64,000 nt of DNA from assembly GCA_029067085.1 (NCBI GenBank), contig JAIEFE010000015.1, forward strand, positions 119,633 to 183,632. Reading direction: 5' to 3'. This DNA comes from Lachnospiraceae bacterium (GTDB taxonomy: Bacteria > Bacillota > Clostridia > Lachnospirales > Lachnospiraceae). How positions within the stretch are numbered: position 1 is the stretch's first letter; each line of letters starts with the position of its first letter. The notes beneath the pieces are model-generated. The model was not told the DNA's origin. It did no database searches and saw only the letters and a program-made list of their open reading frames with translations. Positions 17,776 through 25,733 of the stretch are shown here, one piece after another. Made by a program: the position numbers and the translations under genes.

Positions 17776-17848
17776 GCGCGAGTGGCTCAGTTGGTGGAGC
17801 ACGACCTTGCCAAGGTCGGGGTCGCGGGTTCGAGTCCCGTCTCGCGCT
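17776..17848 (+). tRNA. tRNA-Gly (anticodon GCC)
   Basis: 73 bases with a full cloverleaf: acceptor GCGCGAG/CTCGCGC, a D arm GCTC...GAGC, an anticodon arm CGACC-TTGCCAA-GGTCG with anticodon GCC, and a T arm GCGGG-TTCGAGT-CCCGT. The discriminator is T, and CCA is not encoded. A CTTTTTATTT run follows directly and can end transcription. The AT-richer patch of genes begins just after it. Confidence 0.97.
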
Positions 17849-17864
17849 CTTTTTATTTCCAAAA

Positions 17865-18148
17865 TTATTTCAATAATTCTTTTTGAAACATTTTGATCTG
17901 CATCATAATATGCCCAATGTTTCCTTCTCCCGCATATCTCGTTACATCAAAGAAATCTTGATCAAGTGCAGACCAATATAACTCGTTGTCTTCTCCAATG
18001 ACATCCGTTTCCTTATTCAATTTTCCAACGTAAACTTCGAGATAGCAATTTTCAAAATAGTATGTAAAATCCATCAGATGAGAGAGAATGACATCAATAC
18101 CTGATCAGCATGTTCATTAAAGATTACTATTATGTTATATCCTTGCAT
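17865..18148 (-). pseudogene. Remnant of a NUDIX hydrolase
   Basis: An ATG at 18148 with a GAGGTG ribosome site opens MQGYNIIVIFNEHADQVLMS, the usual N-terminus of a clostridial NUDIX protein, but stops after 24 codons. In another frame the sequence resumes as SGIDVILSHLMDFTYYFENC and continues to a stop at 17865, ending with NELYW...TRYAGEGNIGHIMMQI, which resembles the C-terminal half of the same family. The middle, including the NUDIX box, is missing. This reads as an internal deletion with frameshift. The 69-codon piece (18074-17865) may still be translated but would lack the active site. Confidence 0.6.
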
Positions 18149-18320
18149 CACGGACACCTCTTCAAAGTTTTCACTATTCGTAACACAATAATCATAGCAC
18201 CCAAATAACTAGAACACAACGATATCTCCTTACGGAAGAATATCATTCTACTAACATATAATTGCGACGATTCATGCGTATATGCAACTGTTGGTTGTAA
18301 GTTTTTCGCTTTACACTATA

Positions 18321-18348
18321 TGTACAAATCTAAGTATACTCGTATAAT
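18321..18348 (+). promoter_or_regulatory. Promoter of the HTH-OPRT gene
   Basis: TGTACA (18321-18326), a 16-base spacer and TATAAT (18343-18348). The palindrome AGTATACT (18333-18340) sits inside the spacer and could be an operator for the XRE-type product itself. The surrounding 18149-18370 spacer holds no other gene that I can see. Confidence 0.5.
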
Positions 18349-18370
18349 AATGTAAAAAAGGAGCGATGCT

Positions 18371-19201
18371 ATGGAATGGATCGGAACAAAAATTCAAATA
18401 TTACGGAAAAATAAGAATATAACACAAGCCCAGCTTGCGGAAGTATTAGCGGTTTCTTCCCAATCAGTAAGCAAATGGGAAAATAATCTGTCTGTACCTG
18501 ACATTTCTCTATTACCGATCATTGCGAGATTTTTTGGTATTACAATGGACGACCTCTTCAATTACCGACTGGATGCTTTAAATTACAAAGAACGATTTAT
18601 CCGCTTTATGGCCGATAATGGCGTTCTCCAATTTGGTGAATTCAGGCTGCAAAGCGGCCGCCTTTCACCATATTTTGTCAACACCGGAAAATATAAGTCC
18701 GCCAGCCAAATAGCTAAGTTGGGCGAATTCTATGCTGAATGCATACGGGAACATAATATAAACACTACTTTACTTGCAGCAAATACGCATCAAGAGATTC
18801 CGATCATGATCGCAGCCGGCATGACTTTGTTTCGTCGCTATGGAATTGACATTCCATACAGCATTGACGACAGTGTGGGAAAACAAATGGATGAACATGA
18901 CAAGGTTACTTTGATCAAAGATACATTGACATCCGGTCAAACTCTTCATGACAATCTGCTGGCAATACAAAAAAACGCGGGAAAATGTGTATCCGATGTG
19001 ATCGTATCGGTTGACCGTATGGAGAAAAGTGCTGTTTCTCGCGCTTCTGCCCGATACGAAATAGAGAAAATGCACGATGTGAAGATTCATTCTATCGTCA
19101 CTTTGGATGATATCATTCATGCGATAGAAAACGGTGTCATCGGGGGAACGGAATACCTGTCAGCGATAAAGCAATACAAAGAAGAATACAGAGGAGAATG
19201 A
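18371..19201 (+). CDS. XRE-family HTH fused to degenerate orotate phosphoribosyltransferase
   Basis: 276 residues. Residues 1-65 are a Cro/C1 helix-turn-helix (ITQAQLAEVLAVSSQSVSKWE). Residues ~68-270 align with PyrE (GRLSPYFVNTGKYKSASQIA, AKLGEFYAECI). Key catalytic parts are altered. The usual GPAYKGIP becomes AANTHQEIP. The RKE..KDHG flexible loop that supplies the catalytic Lys is missing (YSIDDSVGKQMDEHDKV in its place). The PRPP loop lacks one of its paired acids (LIKDTLTSGQT). It is therefore more likely a ligand-sensing repressor, by analogy with PurR, than an enzyme; orotate, PRPP or a nucleotide could be the signal. pyrF follows after one base. Confidence 0.75.
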   Translation: MEWIGTKIQILRKNKNITQAQLAEVLAVSSQSVSKWENNLSVPDISLLPIIARFFGITMDDLFNYRLDALNYKERFIRFMADNGVLQFGEFRLQSGRLSPYFVNTGKYKSASQIAKLGEFYAECIREHNINTTLLAANTHQEIPIMIAAGMTLFRRYGIDIPYSIDDSVGKQMDEHDKVTLIKDTLTSGQTLHDNLLAIQKNAGKCVSDVIVSVDRMEKSAVSRASARYEIEKMHDVKIHSIVTLDDIIHAIENGVIGGTEYLSAIKQYKEEYRGE

Positions 19202-19202
19202 A

Positions 19203-20111
19203 ATGACGATCGATCAATTGGTTGAAGGAATCAAAGATAAGAAGAACCCTTGTATAGTAGGGATTGACCCGGAATGGTGTAAAATACCGGAATGCTATAA
19301 ATTTGATTCAACCACCAAAGCAAATGCAATCCTTAATTGGGCAACAGACGTGATCGATGCTGTGGCAGATATCGTACCGGCCGTAAAACCCCAAATGGCT
19401 TTTTTTGAAGTCTTTGGTGCAGACGGTGTGCAAGTACATCAGCAGATTGTGCAGTATGCTCATGATAAGGGACTTGTTGTAATAGATGACAGCAAGCGGA
19501 ATGACATTGGAAACACTGCAAAAGCCTACGCATATGCACACCTGGCAAAGGATGGCCCAATCAACGCAGACTTTATGACCGTTTCACCATTCCTGGGAAC
19601 GGACAGCATGCAGCCTTTCATTGATATAGCAATCAAGGATGAAAAGGGAATCTTCGTGCTGGTCAAGACCTCTAATCCCGGTTCTGTTGAAATCTCTGAA
19701 GCGACCAATGCTCAAGGTGAAAAAATTCGAAACTGGCTGGCAAACTATATTCATACAGCAGGAAGCGATTGTATCGGTAAATACAATTATTCAAATATCG
19801 GTGCCGTAGTCGGGGCAACATTTCCCGAGGAAGCGCGGCAGCTTCGCAGCATTATGAAAAATAGCTTCTTCCTTGTCCCCGGATTTGGCGCACAGGGAGG
19901 CAAAGTCAAAGATGTTATGTCCTGTTTCAATGAGGACGGTTTAGGCGCAATTGTCAGTTCATCCAGAAATATACTTTATAAACACTTAGAAATTGCTGAA
20001 TACGACGGAACGCCAAACATGTATGTTGAAATTGTAAGGGATCAGGCAAAGACTATGCAGAAAGCTGTTTATCAAGAATTGAGTAATCATTACCCGAATA
20101 AAGAATACTAA
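19203..20111 (+). CDS. pyrF: Orotidine 5'-phosphate decarboxylase (type 2)
   Basis: 302 residues. The active-site set looks intact: CIVGIDPEW, VKPQMAFFE, the catalytic DSKRNDIGNTAKAYA (Asp-Lys-Asp network), TVSPFLGTDSMQPF, VVGATFPEEARQLR, LVPGFGAQGG and SSSRNILY. It converts OMP to UMP, the last step of UMP synthesis. It is tightly coupled to the HTH-OPRT gene; the start ATG lies one base after that gene's TGA, preceded by GAGGAG. The region is visibly AT-richer than its surroundings, which suggests acquisition. Other pyr genes are not in the window. Confidence 0.92.
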   Translation: MTIDQLVEGIKDKKNPCIVGIDPEWCKIPECYKFDSTTKANAILNWATDVIDAVADIVPAVKPQMAFFEVFGADGVQVHQQIVQYAHDKGLVVIDDSKRNDIGNTAKAYAYAHLAKDGPINADFMTVSPFLGTDSMQPFIDIAIKDEKGIFVLVKTSNPGSVEISEATNAQGEKIRNWLANYIHTAGSDCIGKYNYSNIGAVVGATFPEEARQLRSIMKNSFFLVPGFGAQGGKVKDVMSCFNEDGLGAIVSSSRNILYKHLEIAEYDGTPNMYVEIVRDQAKTMQKAVYQELSNHYPNKEY

Positions 20112-20182
20112 CACTCCCCCTATTGACAGGTGCTATAACAGCATATAGAATGAAGATAATACTATTGGGAGGTGTTCAGATT

Positions 20183-20608
20183 ATGTGGGTCAAAAAGCTG
20201 TTTGCATGCGGGGCTGTCGGAATCTTACTTGCCGGATCATTAGTTGCTCCCGTGTCAGCTCACGGTCATCATCGTCAGGCAGAAGTTACAGATAAAATAT
20301 GTTCGCTGTGTACGGTCGAAGACTGCACCGAGACCGGATATCACATCCATGACAGTCAGGCTTACTGCGGTTATGATCACGCATGTGGCTACTGCGACGG
20401 TTCCTGCGGCGTAATAGAGGTGTGTACAGTAAAGGGCTGTACCGAAACCGGACGCCACACCCACGACGGTCAGGATTATTGTGGTTATGATCACACAAAC
20501 GGCTACTGTGACGGTTCCTGCGTGAAACAGAGCGGAAGCGAATCCTCAAGCCGGAGCGGACATCATAGTGGACATCATGGCAGACACCATAGCAAACATC
20601 ACGGTTAA
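20183..20608 (+). CDS. Secreted Cys/His-rich repeat protein
   Basis: About 141 residues from the ATG at 20183, which follows GGGAGGTG; an earlier in-frame ATG at 20123 has no such site. The signal peptide (VKKLFACGAVGILLAGSLVA) ends near PVSAHG. Two tandem ~35-residue repeats follow, of the form C-T-V-x-x-C-T-E-T-G-x-H-x-H-D then YCGYDH-x-x-GYCDGSC. A Ser/His tail (GHHSGHHGRHHSKHHG) ends the protein. The dense Cys and His suggest extracellular metal binding, or for the repeats a structural zinc or disulfide fold. No family is recognised. It may share the transcript of pyrF (72-base gap). Confidence 0.7.
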   Translation: MWVKKLFACGAVGILLAGSLVAPVSAHGHHRQAEVTDKICSLCTVEDCTETGYHIHDSQAYCGYDHACGYCDGSCGVIEVCTVKGCTETGRHTHDGQDYCGYDHTNGYCDGSCVKQSGSESSSRSGHHSGHHGRHHSKHHG

Positions 20609-20649
20609 CTGAAATCATTCATACCGTTTCTCAAACAAAACTTATTAAA

Positions 20650-20681
20650 AAGCCCGTTTCCAATGAATGGAGACGGGCTTC
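20650..20681. terminator. Bidirectional intrinsic terminator
   Basis: Stem AAGCCCGTTTCCA / TGGAGACGGGCTT with loop ATGAA, one T-G mismatch pair; A-rich on the left and CTTCTTTAG on the right. It lies between convergent genes ending at 20608 (+) and 20699 (-). Confidence 0.8.
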
Positions 20682-20698
20682 TTTAGACTCTTCAATAT

Positions 20699-22120
20699 TT
20701 ATTCCAGTTTCCCCGCACACTTCACCCGGTAGATCCGCTCCAGAGATTCGTCAATGCGCTCCTCCGTGATCTTTCCCTCCTGTACCGCTGCAAGAACTGC
20801 TCCATAAGCCTTCTCGAAATCTTCCGGCATCAACAGCATATCCGCCCCGGCCTCTATCGCCATCACCGCCGCTTCCTCAGGTGTATAATAATCCGTAATA
20901 GCCGTCATATCCAGCGCGTCCGTAATGATCACACCTTGAAATCCCAGTTCACCGCGGAGCGTGTCCGTGATCACCTTTCTTGACAGGGAGCTTGGCACAT
21001 TGTTATCATCCAGGGCTGGAGCCGTTGCATGGCTCACCATCACAAAGTCCACTCCCGCTTCGATCCCCGCCTGAAAGGGTACAAAATCCGAAGCACGCAT
21101 TTCCTCCAGACTCTTGGTGATCTCCACTCTGCCGTCATGGGTATCCTCCGTTGTGCTTCCCACCCCTGGAAAGTGTTTCAGACATGCGCTGATACCATTG
21201 TCTTCGATACCGCCCACCGCATTGGAAACCATCTCCTTTACAAGCTGCGGATCCGTTCCAAAAGCACGGTCGCGCAAAATACTGTCTTCTCCTGAAGAAA
21301 CATCCGCCACCGGCGCAAAGTCCACATTAAATCCGATCTCTTTTAAATAAGCACCAATGGCTGTTCCCGCCTCACGCGCTTTCGCGGTATCACCTTGCGA
21401 ACCGATTGTTGCCATAGAATCCACTTTTTCGACTTCAACCTTGCTGTTTGCCACGCGGCTGATATCGCCGCCCTCCTCATCCACAGCTAAAAAGATCGGA
21501 TAATTGCTCATGGTGGCTGTATTTGACAGCATCTTCATAATCTGTTCTTTGTCTAAAATGTTTTTGTCAAAATAAATCAGACCGCCCACTGCGTATGTAT
21601 TCAAAGCCTCCTGTGTACCGTCTCCCGCCTGCGTCGCTGTCCGGACTCCCGTGATCGCCTCAGGCGTGACCATGAACAGGCCAGCCACCTTATTTTCAAT
21701 CGACATCTCGGAAAAGTAGGATACCGCAAGTTCTCCCAGAATATCTTCCTCTTCCACCTCTTCCTCCACAGGCTCCGGCGTATCGATTACCAGCTCCTCC
21801 TTCTCGCTCTCCTGCTCTGCCGCTTCTTCGAGCTCCTTCTCCAGTGCTTTTTCCTGCTTTTTATCCTGAATACGCAGCGCAACCTTTCTGCCGGCTGCAA
21901 CGCCGCCGGCTGTGACACCTGCCAGCACGACCAAGATTACAAGGTAGACGATGACCTGATTGCGTATCCTGCGTCTACGCCTGATCGCACGCCGCTCATC
22001 AAAGTCAAGTTCCTCCTCGTCTTCATCCTCCTCATCCTCTTCTTCGGCCTCCTGCGTAAGTTCTTCCATTTCTTCTGCAGCATTCTCCTCTGCATATTTC
22101 TTCTTATGTTGCTTTCCCAT
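20699..22120 (-). CDS. Glycoside hydrolase family 3, NagZ-like, membrane anchored
   Basis: 473 residues. The N-terminal ~50 residues are very acidic and cytoplasmic. One membrane helix (VIVYLVILVVLAGVTAGGVAA, in part) is followed by a charged linker and a GH3 domain from about residue 130. The catalytic features are KHFPGVGSTTEDTHDG (the His-Asp acid/base dyad of the NagZ group) and VIITDALDMTAI (nucleophile Asp). It probably removes N-acetylglucosamine from wall muropeptides outside the membrane. The 22121-22873 spacer lies upstream. Confidence 0.88.
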   Translation of the reverse strand: MGKQHKKKYAEENAAEEMEELTQEAEEEDEEDEDEEELDFDERRAIRRRRRIRNQVIVYLVILVVLAGVTAGGVAAGRKVALRIQDKKQEKALEKELEEAAEQESEKEELVIDTPEPVEEEVEEEDILGELAVSYFSEMSIENKVAGLFMVTPEAITGVRTATQAGDGTQEALNTYAVGGLIYFDKNILDKEQIMKMLSNTATMSNYPIFLAVDEEGGDISRVANSKVEVEKVDSMATIGSQGDTAKAREAGTAIGAYLKEIGFNVDFAPVADVSSGEDSILRDRAFGTDPQLVKEMVSNAVGGIEDNGISACLKHFPGVGSTTEDTHDGRVEITKSLEEMRASDFVPFQAGIEAGVDFVMVSHATAPALDDNNVPSSLSRKVITDTLRGELGFQGVIITDALDMTAITDYYTPEEAAVMAIEAGADMLLMPEDFEKAYGAVLAAVQEGKITEERIDESLERIYRVKCAGKLE

Positions 22121-22275
22121 CGTCTAAAACCATGTCCTTTCTAAAAAAGCGTGTACAAAACGGTCTTAATATACAAGATATAGTGTTTTACAAATATACT
22201 ATACCCTATTTTTAGTGGAAAAGCCACCCCAATTTTCAGTTTTTATTCTTAAGACTCTGTTGTCAGACATTGCGA

Positions 22276-22309
22276 AACGGGTATTCATTCTCTAAAGAAT
22301 CAATACCCG
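22276..22309. other. Hairpin at the end of the purine-rich tract
   Basis: ACGGGTATTCATTCT and AGAATCAATACCCG pair around CTAA, with one mismatch. It lies about 330 bases downstream of the minus-strand promoter, but no good T run follows on the minus strand, so termination is uncertain. Confidence 0.4.
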
Positions 22310-22635
22310 CCTCTAAAACTCACTGTCCAATGGTCTTTACCTCCGTTTTTCTCTCACGTCCTCTTTCCATCTCTTCTCTCGTATTTTCAATACTGTGGCG
22401 TCTGTTCCCTTTTTCTCCCTCCCGGACTCTTCTTTTATCCGTTCTCTCTTCTTATGGGAGCATCCTTTGGGACTCTTCTCTGATTCGCCATCTTCTATCA
22501 TGTACTCGATTCCGCTCGTCTTTTTCAGTGATCTCCTATTCAATTGTACTTCTCTGATCTGTCAGCTTAAGTTTTTGGTGGACCGTACCTCCCTTTCTTT
22601 TAGTTTATCTATATGAAGTGTTTCTTTATGAGTCT

Positions 22636-22663
22636 ATTATATCACCTGTTCACTATTTGTCAA
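22636..22663 (-). promoter_or_regulatory. Strong sigma-A promoter, minus strand
   Basis: On the minus strand, a perfect TTGACA (22663-22658), a 16-base spacer and a perfect TATAAT (22641-22636). It fires toward the GH3 gene, whose ATG is about 510 bases away, and would transcribe the purine-rich tract. Confidence 0.75.
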
Positions 22664-22873
22664 TACATTTTTTCAAAAAAATTTTAATTTTTTTAATTTA
22701 TGTAATATTACATATTATTTTCTAATTTCTAGTATATATAATCCAAATTGACAGTTAATTTCAAACTTGCAAGAGTATAGACGCAAGTGGTAAGATAGAT
22801 ATCGCAAAGTAAAACAACTTCGGCCGAGAATCATCACACCGGTCGCAGAAAAGAAAAAACGGAGGCGCTGGAA

Positions 22874-23509
22874 ATGTCACACAAACAGACTGCACTGGCC
22901 AGACAGGCAGAGACGATCATCAAAAATCTGGAAAAGAAAAATATGGAAGGTTGCTATTTTGAGACGGCCGCCGCCTGCACCGAAGCAATTCTTGCCGAAA
23001 TCCCTTCCGGCGCGATCATCGGCTGGGGCGGCAGTGAAAGTCTGAAGGAATGCGGCCTGATGAATGCAATTCAAAACGGTTCCTACGAACTTTTGGATCG
23101 CACCTCGGCAAAGACCCCGGAAGAATCCCGACAGATCTACGCCAGAACAGTCCTCTCCGACTACTTCCTGATGAGCACAAATGCGATTACACTGGAAGGC
23201 GAACTCATCAATATTGACGGTAACGGCAACCGCGTGGCCTGCCTGATCCAGGGACCTTCACACGTGATCATTGTAGCCGGTATGAATAAGGTCGTACCCG
23301 ATGTACCAAGCGGTGTGGCAAGAGTCAGAAACGTCGCCTCTCCCGCCAATGCGATCCGTCTGGACAGAAAGCTCCCCTGCGCCGCCACCGGTGTCTGCCA
23401 CGACTGCCTCTCTCCGGAATGCTTCTGCTGCCAGATTGTCATTACCAGACGCAGCATGCATCCCGGCCGGATCAAAGTCTATCTGGTGGGCGAGTCGCTG
23501 GGCTATTGA
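22874..23509 (+). CDS. LUD-domain protein (LutC-like)
   Basis: 211 residues of the lactate-utilisation (LUD, formerly DUF162) superfamily, with IIGWGGSESLKECGL, DYFLMSTNAITLEGELINID, VACLIQGPSHVIIVAGMNKV and a C-terminal Cys group (CHDCLSPECFCC). In LutABC the domain is part of an iron-sulfur lactate dehydrogenase, but stand-alone clostridial members like this one have no proven function. No lutA or lutB is adjacent. It has a GGAGGCG ribosome site and is followed by a terminator, so it is probably monocistronic. Confidence 0.82.
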   Translation: MSHKQTALARQAETIIKNLEKKNMEGCYFETAAACTEAILAEIPSGAIIGWGGSESLKECGLMNAIQNGSYELLDRTSAKTPEESRQIYARTVLSDYFLMSTNAITLEGELINIDGNGNRVACLIQGPSHVIIVAGMNKVVPDVPSGVARVRNVASPANAIRLDRKLPCAATGVCHDCLSPECFCCQIVITRRSMHPGRIKVYLVGESLGY

Positions 23510-23537
23510 TCAACTCTTCCGATCATATCAGGAATAG

Positions 23538-23569
23538 CAAAAGCCGGAACTTCTCATGTCCCGGCTTTT
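23538..23569. terminator. Bidirectional intrinsic terminator
   Basis: AAAAGCCGG / CCGGCTTTT around AACTTCTCATGTC, between convergent genes ending at 23509 (+) and 23617 (-). Confidence 0.8.
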
Positions 23570-23616
23570 CTGATTTATATTATCTACTTCCCATCTGTTT
23601 CAAAACACTTTTGAGA

Positions 23617-25569
23617 TTATGCGTTTAACTTCCCAAGCTTTTCCTTCAGATCCGCCGAGATGGTGTTCACCATGTCCGCAGATGCTGCGATTTCCTGCGT
23701 AGATGCAGCCAGATTATTCACTCGCTTATTTACGCCGTCGATGACGCTGATCAGATTTTCGGCATCGCTCAAAAGCTCCTTGATCGCCGCCTGGATCTGC
23801 TCCTTATTGGAATCGCTGTCGCTCGCCGTATCTTTGGAGGAATCCGCCAGCTTCTTGATATTCTCTGCAATAATGGCAAAACCTCTGCCGGACTCTCCCG
23901 CTCTGGCTGCCTCTATGCTTGCGTTCAGGGCAAGAAGGTTCGTCTCCTCCGCTACGTTCGTAATCTCCTCGTTATTCTCCTCCAGCTTCACCAGAAGGCT
24001 CTGAATCTTTGCAAGTGCATTATTTAACTGATCACAGAAATGTACCACATCGCTCATGGAAGTGGAGATTCCTGTACTCTCCTGCGCATTGCTGTCATTG
24101 CCCTGTGACATCTCGCCGATGGAGACATCGAGACTGTCAAAGTCCTCCTGCAGCTCGGCGATCAGTTCCGCAATCTTCTCATTTTTTTCATGAAGCAGTG
24201 CGTTCTTGCCTTCTACCTCGGCAGCCATCTCCTTAGCGATCTCGTTCTCGCGCTCCACCTCACCCTTCATATACTGGATGCAGTTGCCTTTATGATTGCA
24301 GCCATTATGAATCGCAGTAGCCATATCCCTGCAGGTGTCGTACCCGCAGGCGGAGCAGTTGATCGAACGTTCCGTTTCCGTGCGCTTCTCCATAGCGGTA
24401 AAAATCTCGTTCAATTCCGCATTTGTAGGTTCTTTCCGCATAAGTTCCCTGGACTTGTCGGTATAGCGTCTGATAAAATCATTGATATCCAGGTCAGCAA
24501 ATTGTTTGTTCAGCCTGTCCAGCCTCTGTTTCGGAGTAAGGCTCCTGCTGAAAGCATGCCGCCTGTCGTTCTTTTTGCTGGCTTCCCGAATCTTGTGGAG
24601 CTCGTAAAGAGTATCGTCGGAATGTACCTTCTCCTCCTCCACGCCGGGACCATAGATACAACCCTTCGCGCAATTGAGGGCATCCACCATGAAGGGCAGT
24701 TCCTTCTTGCCCAGCACTCTCTTTTTATAATCCTCAAGGAACTCATAGGCGTGCTTCTCGCCCTCGATCTGTCGGATAAAGATATCCTCGCCGCAGAACC
24801 AGTAGACATTTTCCTTCAATCCACCGGGCATCGGATAAATGGAACCCAGACCATACTCGATCTCATCCGTCACCGCAGGTCCCGAAACACCGTGCTCCCT
24901 CACATATTTCATCAGATGATCAAAAGTCACGTTGTAGGAGACATAACCGCCGCAGTTGGGATCATCGATCTCATTCTTTTTTGCGATACAAGGGCTGATA
25001 AAGGCAAGTTTATCAGGTACCTTCATATATTTCTTTACATAGACTGCACCGCACATCATAGGCGAGTGAATCGGCATCAAACTCGGAATGAGCTCCGGGA
25101 TATACTTTTCTATGTAGCCGACCACTGCGGGACAGGGCTGTGAGATTGCACCCGTAAAGTTATGCTCCGTGATATATTTGACATAACCCCAGGTCGTAAT
25201 GTCCGCACCGAAACTGATGCTGATAATACGATTTACGCCGAGCTTTTTAAGACCTCCAAGCACCGTCGCATACTCTCTTGGATAATTTGCCAGAAAAGCC
25301 GGTGCGAGCAGAAGCGATATCTTCTCTCCTTTTCTCAAATCCTCAAAGAAACGTTCCGTATCGTCATGGTAGCTTCTGGCCCCGTGTGCACATACGTCAA
25401 AGCAGGCACCGCAGCTCACACACTGAGCGCCATCTACGACAATTTTGTTTTTCCCGTTCTCCTCCATCGCACGATTCGATGTCAGAACAGGGCAGGCAGA
25501 AATACATTTGTTACAGCCTACACAATTGTCATTTGTATACACCAAAGCATTCAGCGGTTGATTTCCCAT
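23617..25569 (-). CDS. FeFe-hydrogenase-like sensor fused to a methyl-accepting signalling domain
   Basis: About 650 residues. Two [4Fe-4S] motifs ([23 protein letters not shown]) precede an H-cluster domain whose ligand cysteines survive: SQPCPA (loop 1), SPCIAKKNE (loop 2) and [11 protein letters not shown] (loop 3). The proton-transfer Cys of the usual TSCCP is replaced by Pro, as expected of sensory rather than catalytic enzymes. A further Fe-S motif ([16 protein letters not shown]) and a coiled-coil methyl-accepting domain with the tip [20 protein letters not shown] follow. No membrane helix is present, so it is probably a cytoplasmic H2 or redox sensor signalling to CheA/CheW-like partners, none of which lie nearby. 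Start chosen at the ATG after AAAAGGAG; a TTG at 25602 is less likely. Confidence 0.85.
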   Translation of the reverse strand: MGNQPLNALVYTNDNCVGCNKCISACPVLTSNRAMEENGKNKIVVDGAQCVSCGACFDVCAHGARSYHDDTERFFEDLRKGEKISLLLAPAFLANYPREYATVLGGLKKLGVNRIISISFGADITTWGYVKYITEHNFTGAISQPCPAVVGYIEKYIPELIPSLMPIHSPMMCGAVYVKKYMKVPDKLAFISPCIAKKNEIDDPNCGGYVSYNVTFDHLMKYVREHGVSGPAVTDEIEYGLGSIYPMPGGLKENVYWFCGEDIFIRQIEGEKHAYEFLEDYKKRVLGKKELPFMVDALNCAKGCIYGPGVEEEKVHSDDTLYELHKIREASKKNDRRHAFSRSLTPKQRLDRLNKQFADLDINDFIRRYTDKSRELMRKEPTNAELNEIFTAMEKRTETERSINCSACGYDTCRDMATAIHNGCNHKGNCIQYMKGEVERENEIAKEMAAEVEGKNALLHEKNEKIAELIAELQEDFDSLDVSIGEMSQGNDSNAQESTGISTSMSDVVHFCDQLNNALAKIQSLLVKLEENNEEITNVAEETNLLALNASIEAARAGESGRGFAIIAENIKKLADSSKDTASDSDSNKEQIQAAIKELLSDAENLISVIDGVNKRVNNLAASTQEIAASADMVNTISADLKEKLGKLNA

Positions 25570-25733
25570 TGCAATCTTCAACTCCTTTTGGCATTTGTAC
25601 AATCATTCCATAAATATAGTACTATTTTACCAGTCAGCGACTAAAAAAGCAATCACATACTGGCAAAAAGCAACAACCTGCAACAGGCAGCAAGAATCAA
25701 AGATAAACAGCAGCTTTCCTGCTTTCGGGAGGC

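Larger units (their letters stand above)
22121..22873. other. 753-base spacer without recognised gene
   Basis: This gap between divergent genes holds a strong minus-strand promoter (22636-22663), a 12-base palindrome TGTAATATTACA (22701-22712) in an AT-rich stretch, a strongly purine-biased minus-strand tract (about 22320-22620), and a hairpin at 22276-22309. The only sizeable reading frame in the tract (22543-22337, minus, TTG start) gives a lysine/arginine/glutamate-rich product that looks like a by-product of the purine bias. I do not recognise RNase P RNA, tmRNA, 6S or SRP RNA here. Confidence 0.5.

Noticed and set aside
18371..19201. Annotation as a normal pyrE
   Set aside because: The catalytic loop and PRPP motif residues are missing and a DNA-binding domain is fused at the N-terminus.
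17776..20640. An integrative element in the tRNA-Gly gene
   Set aside because: No integrase, and no copy of the tRNA 3' end was seen at the right boundary; only composition supports it.
22151..22192. AT-rich inverted repeat near the GH3 gene as a promoter or operator
   Set aside because: The -35/-10 spacing is poor and the symmetry is short; such matches are common in AT-rich spacers.
22337..22543. 68-codon minus-strand frame in the purine-rich tract
   Set aside because: It starts at TTG with a poor ribosome site and its Lys/Arg/Glu content is what purine-rich DNA gives in any frame.
24190..25143. Long open frame on the plus strand opposite the hydrogenase-like gene
   Set aside because: It is antisense to a well-supported gene, has no ribosome site or domain, and its composition reflects the opposite strand.
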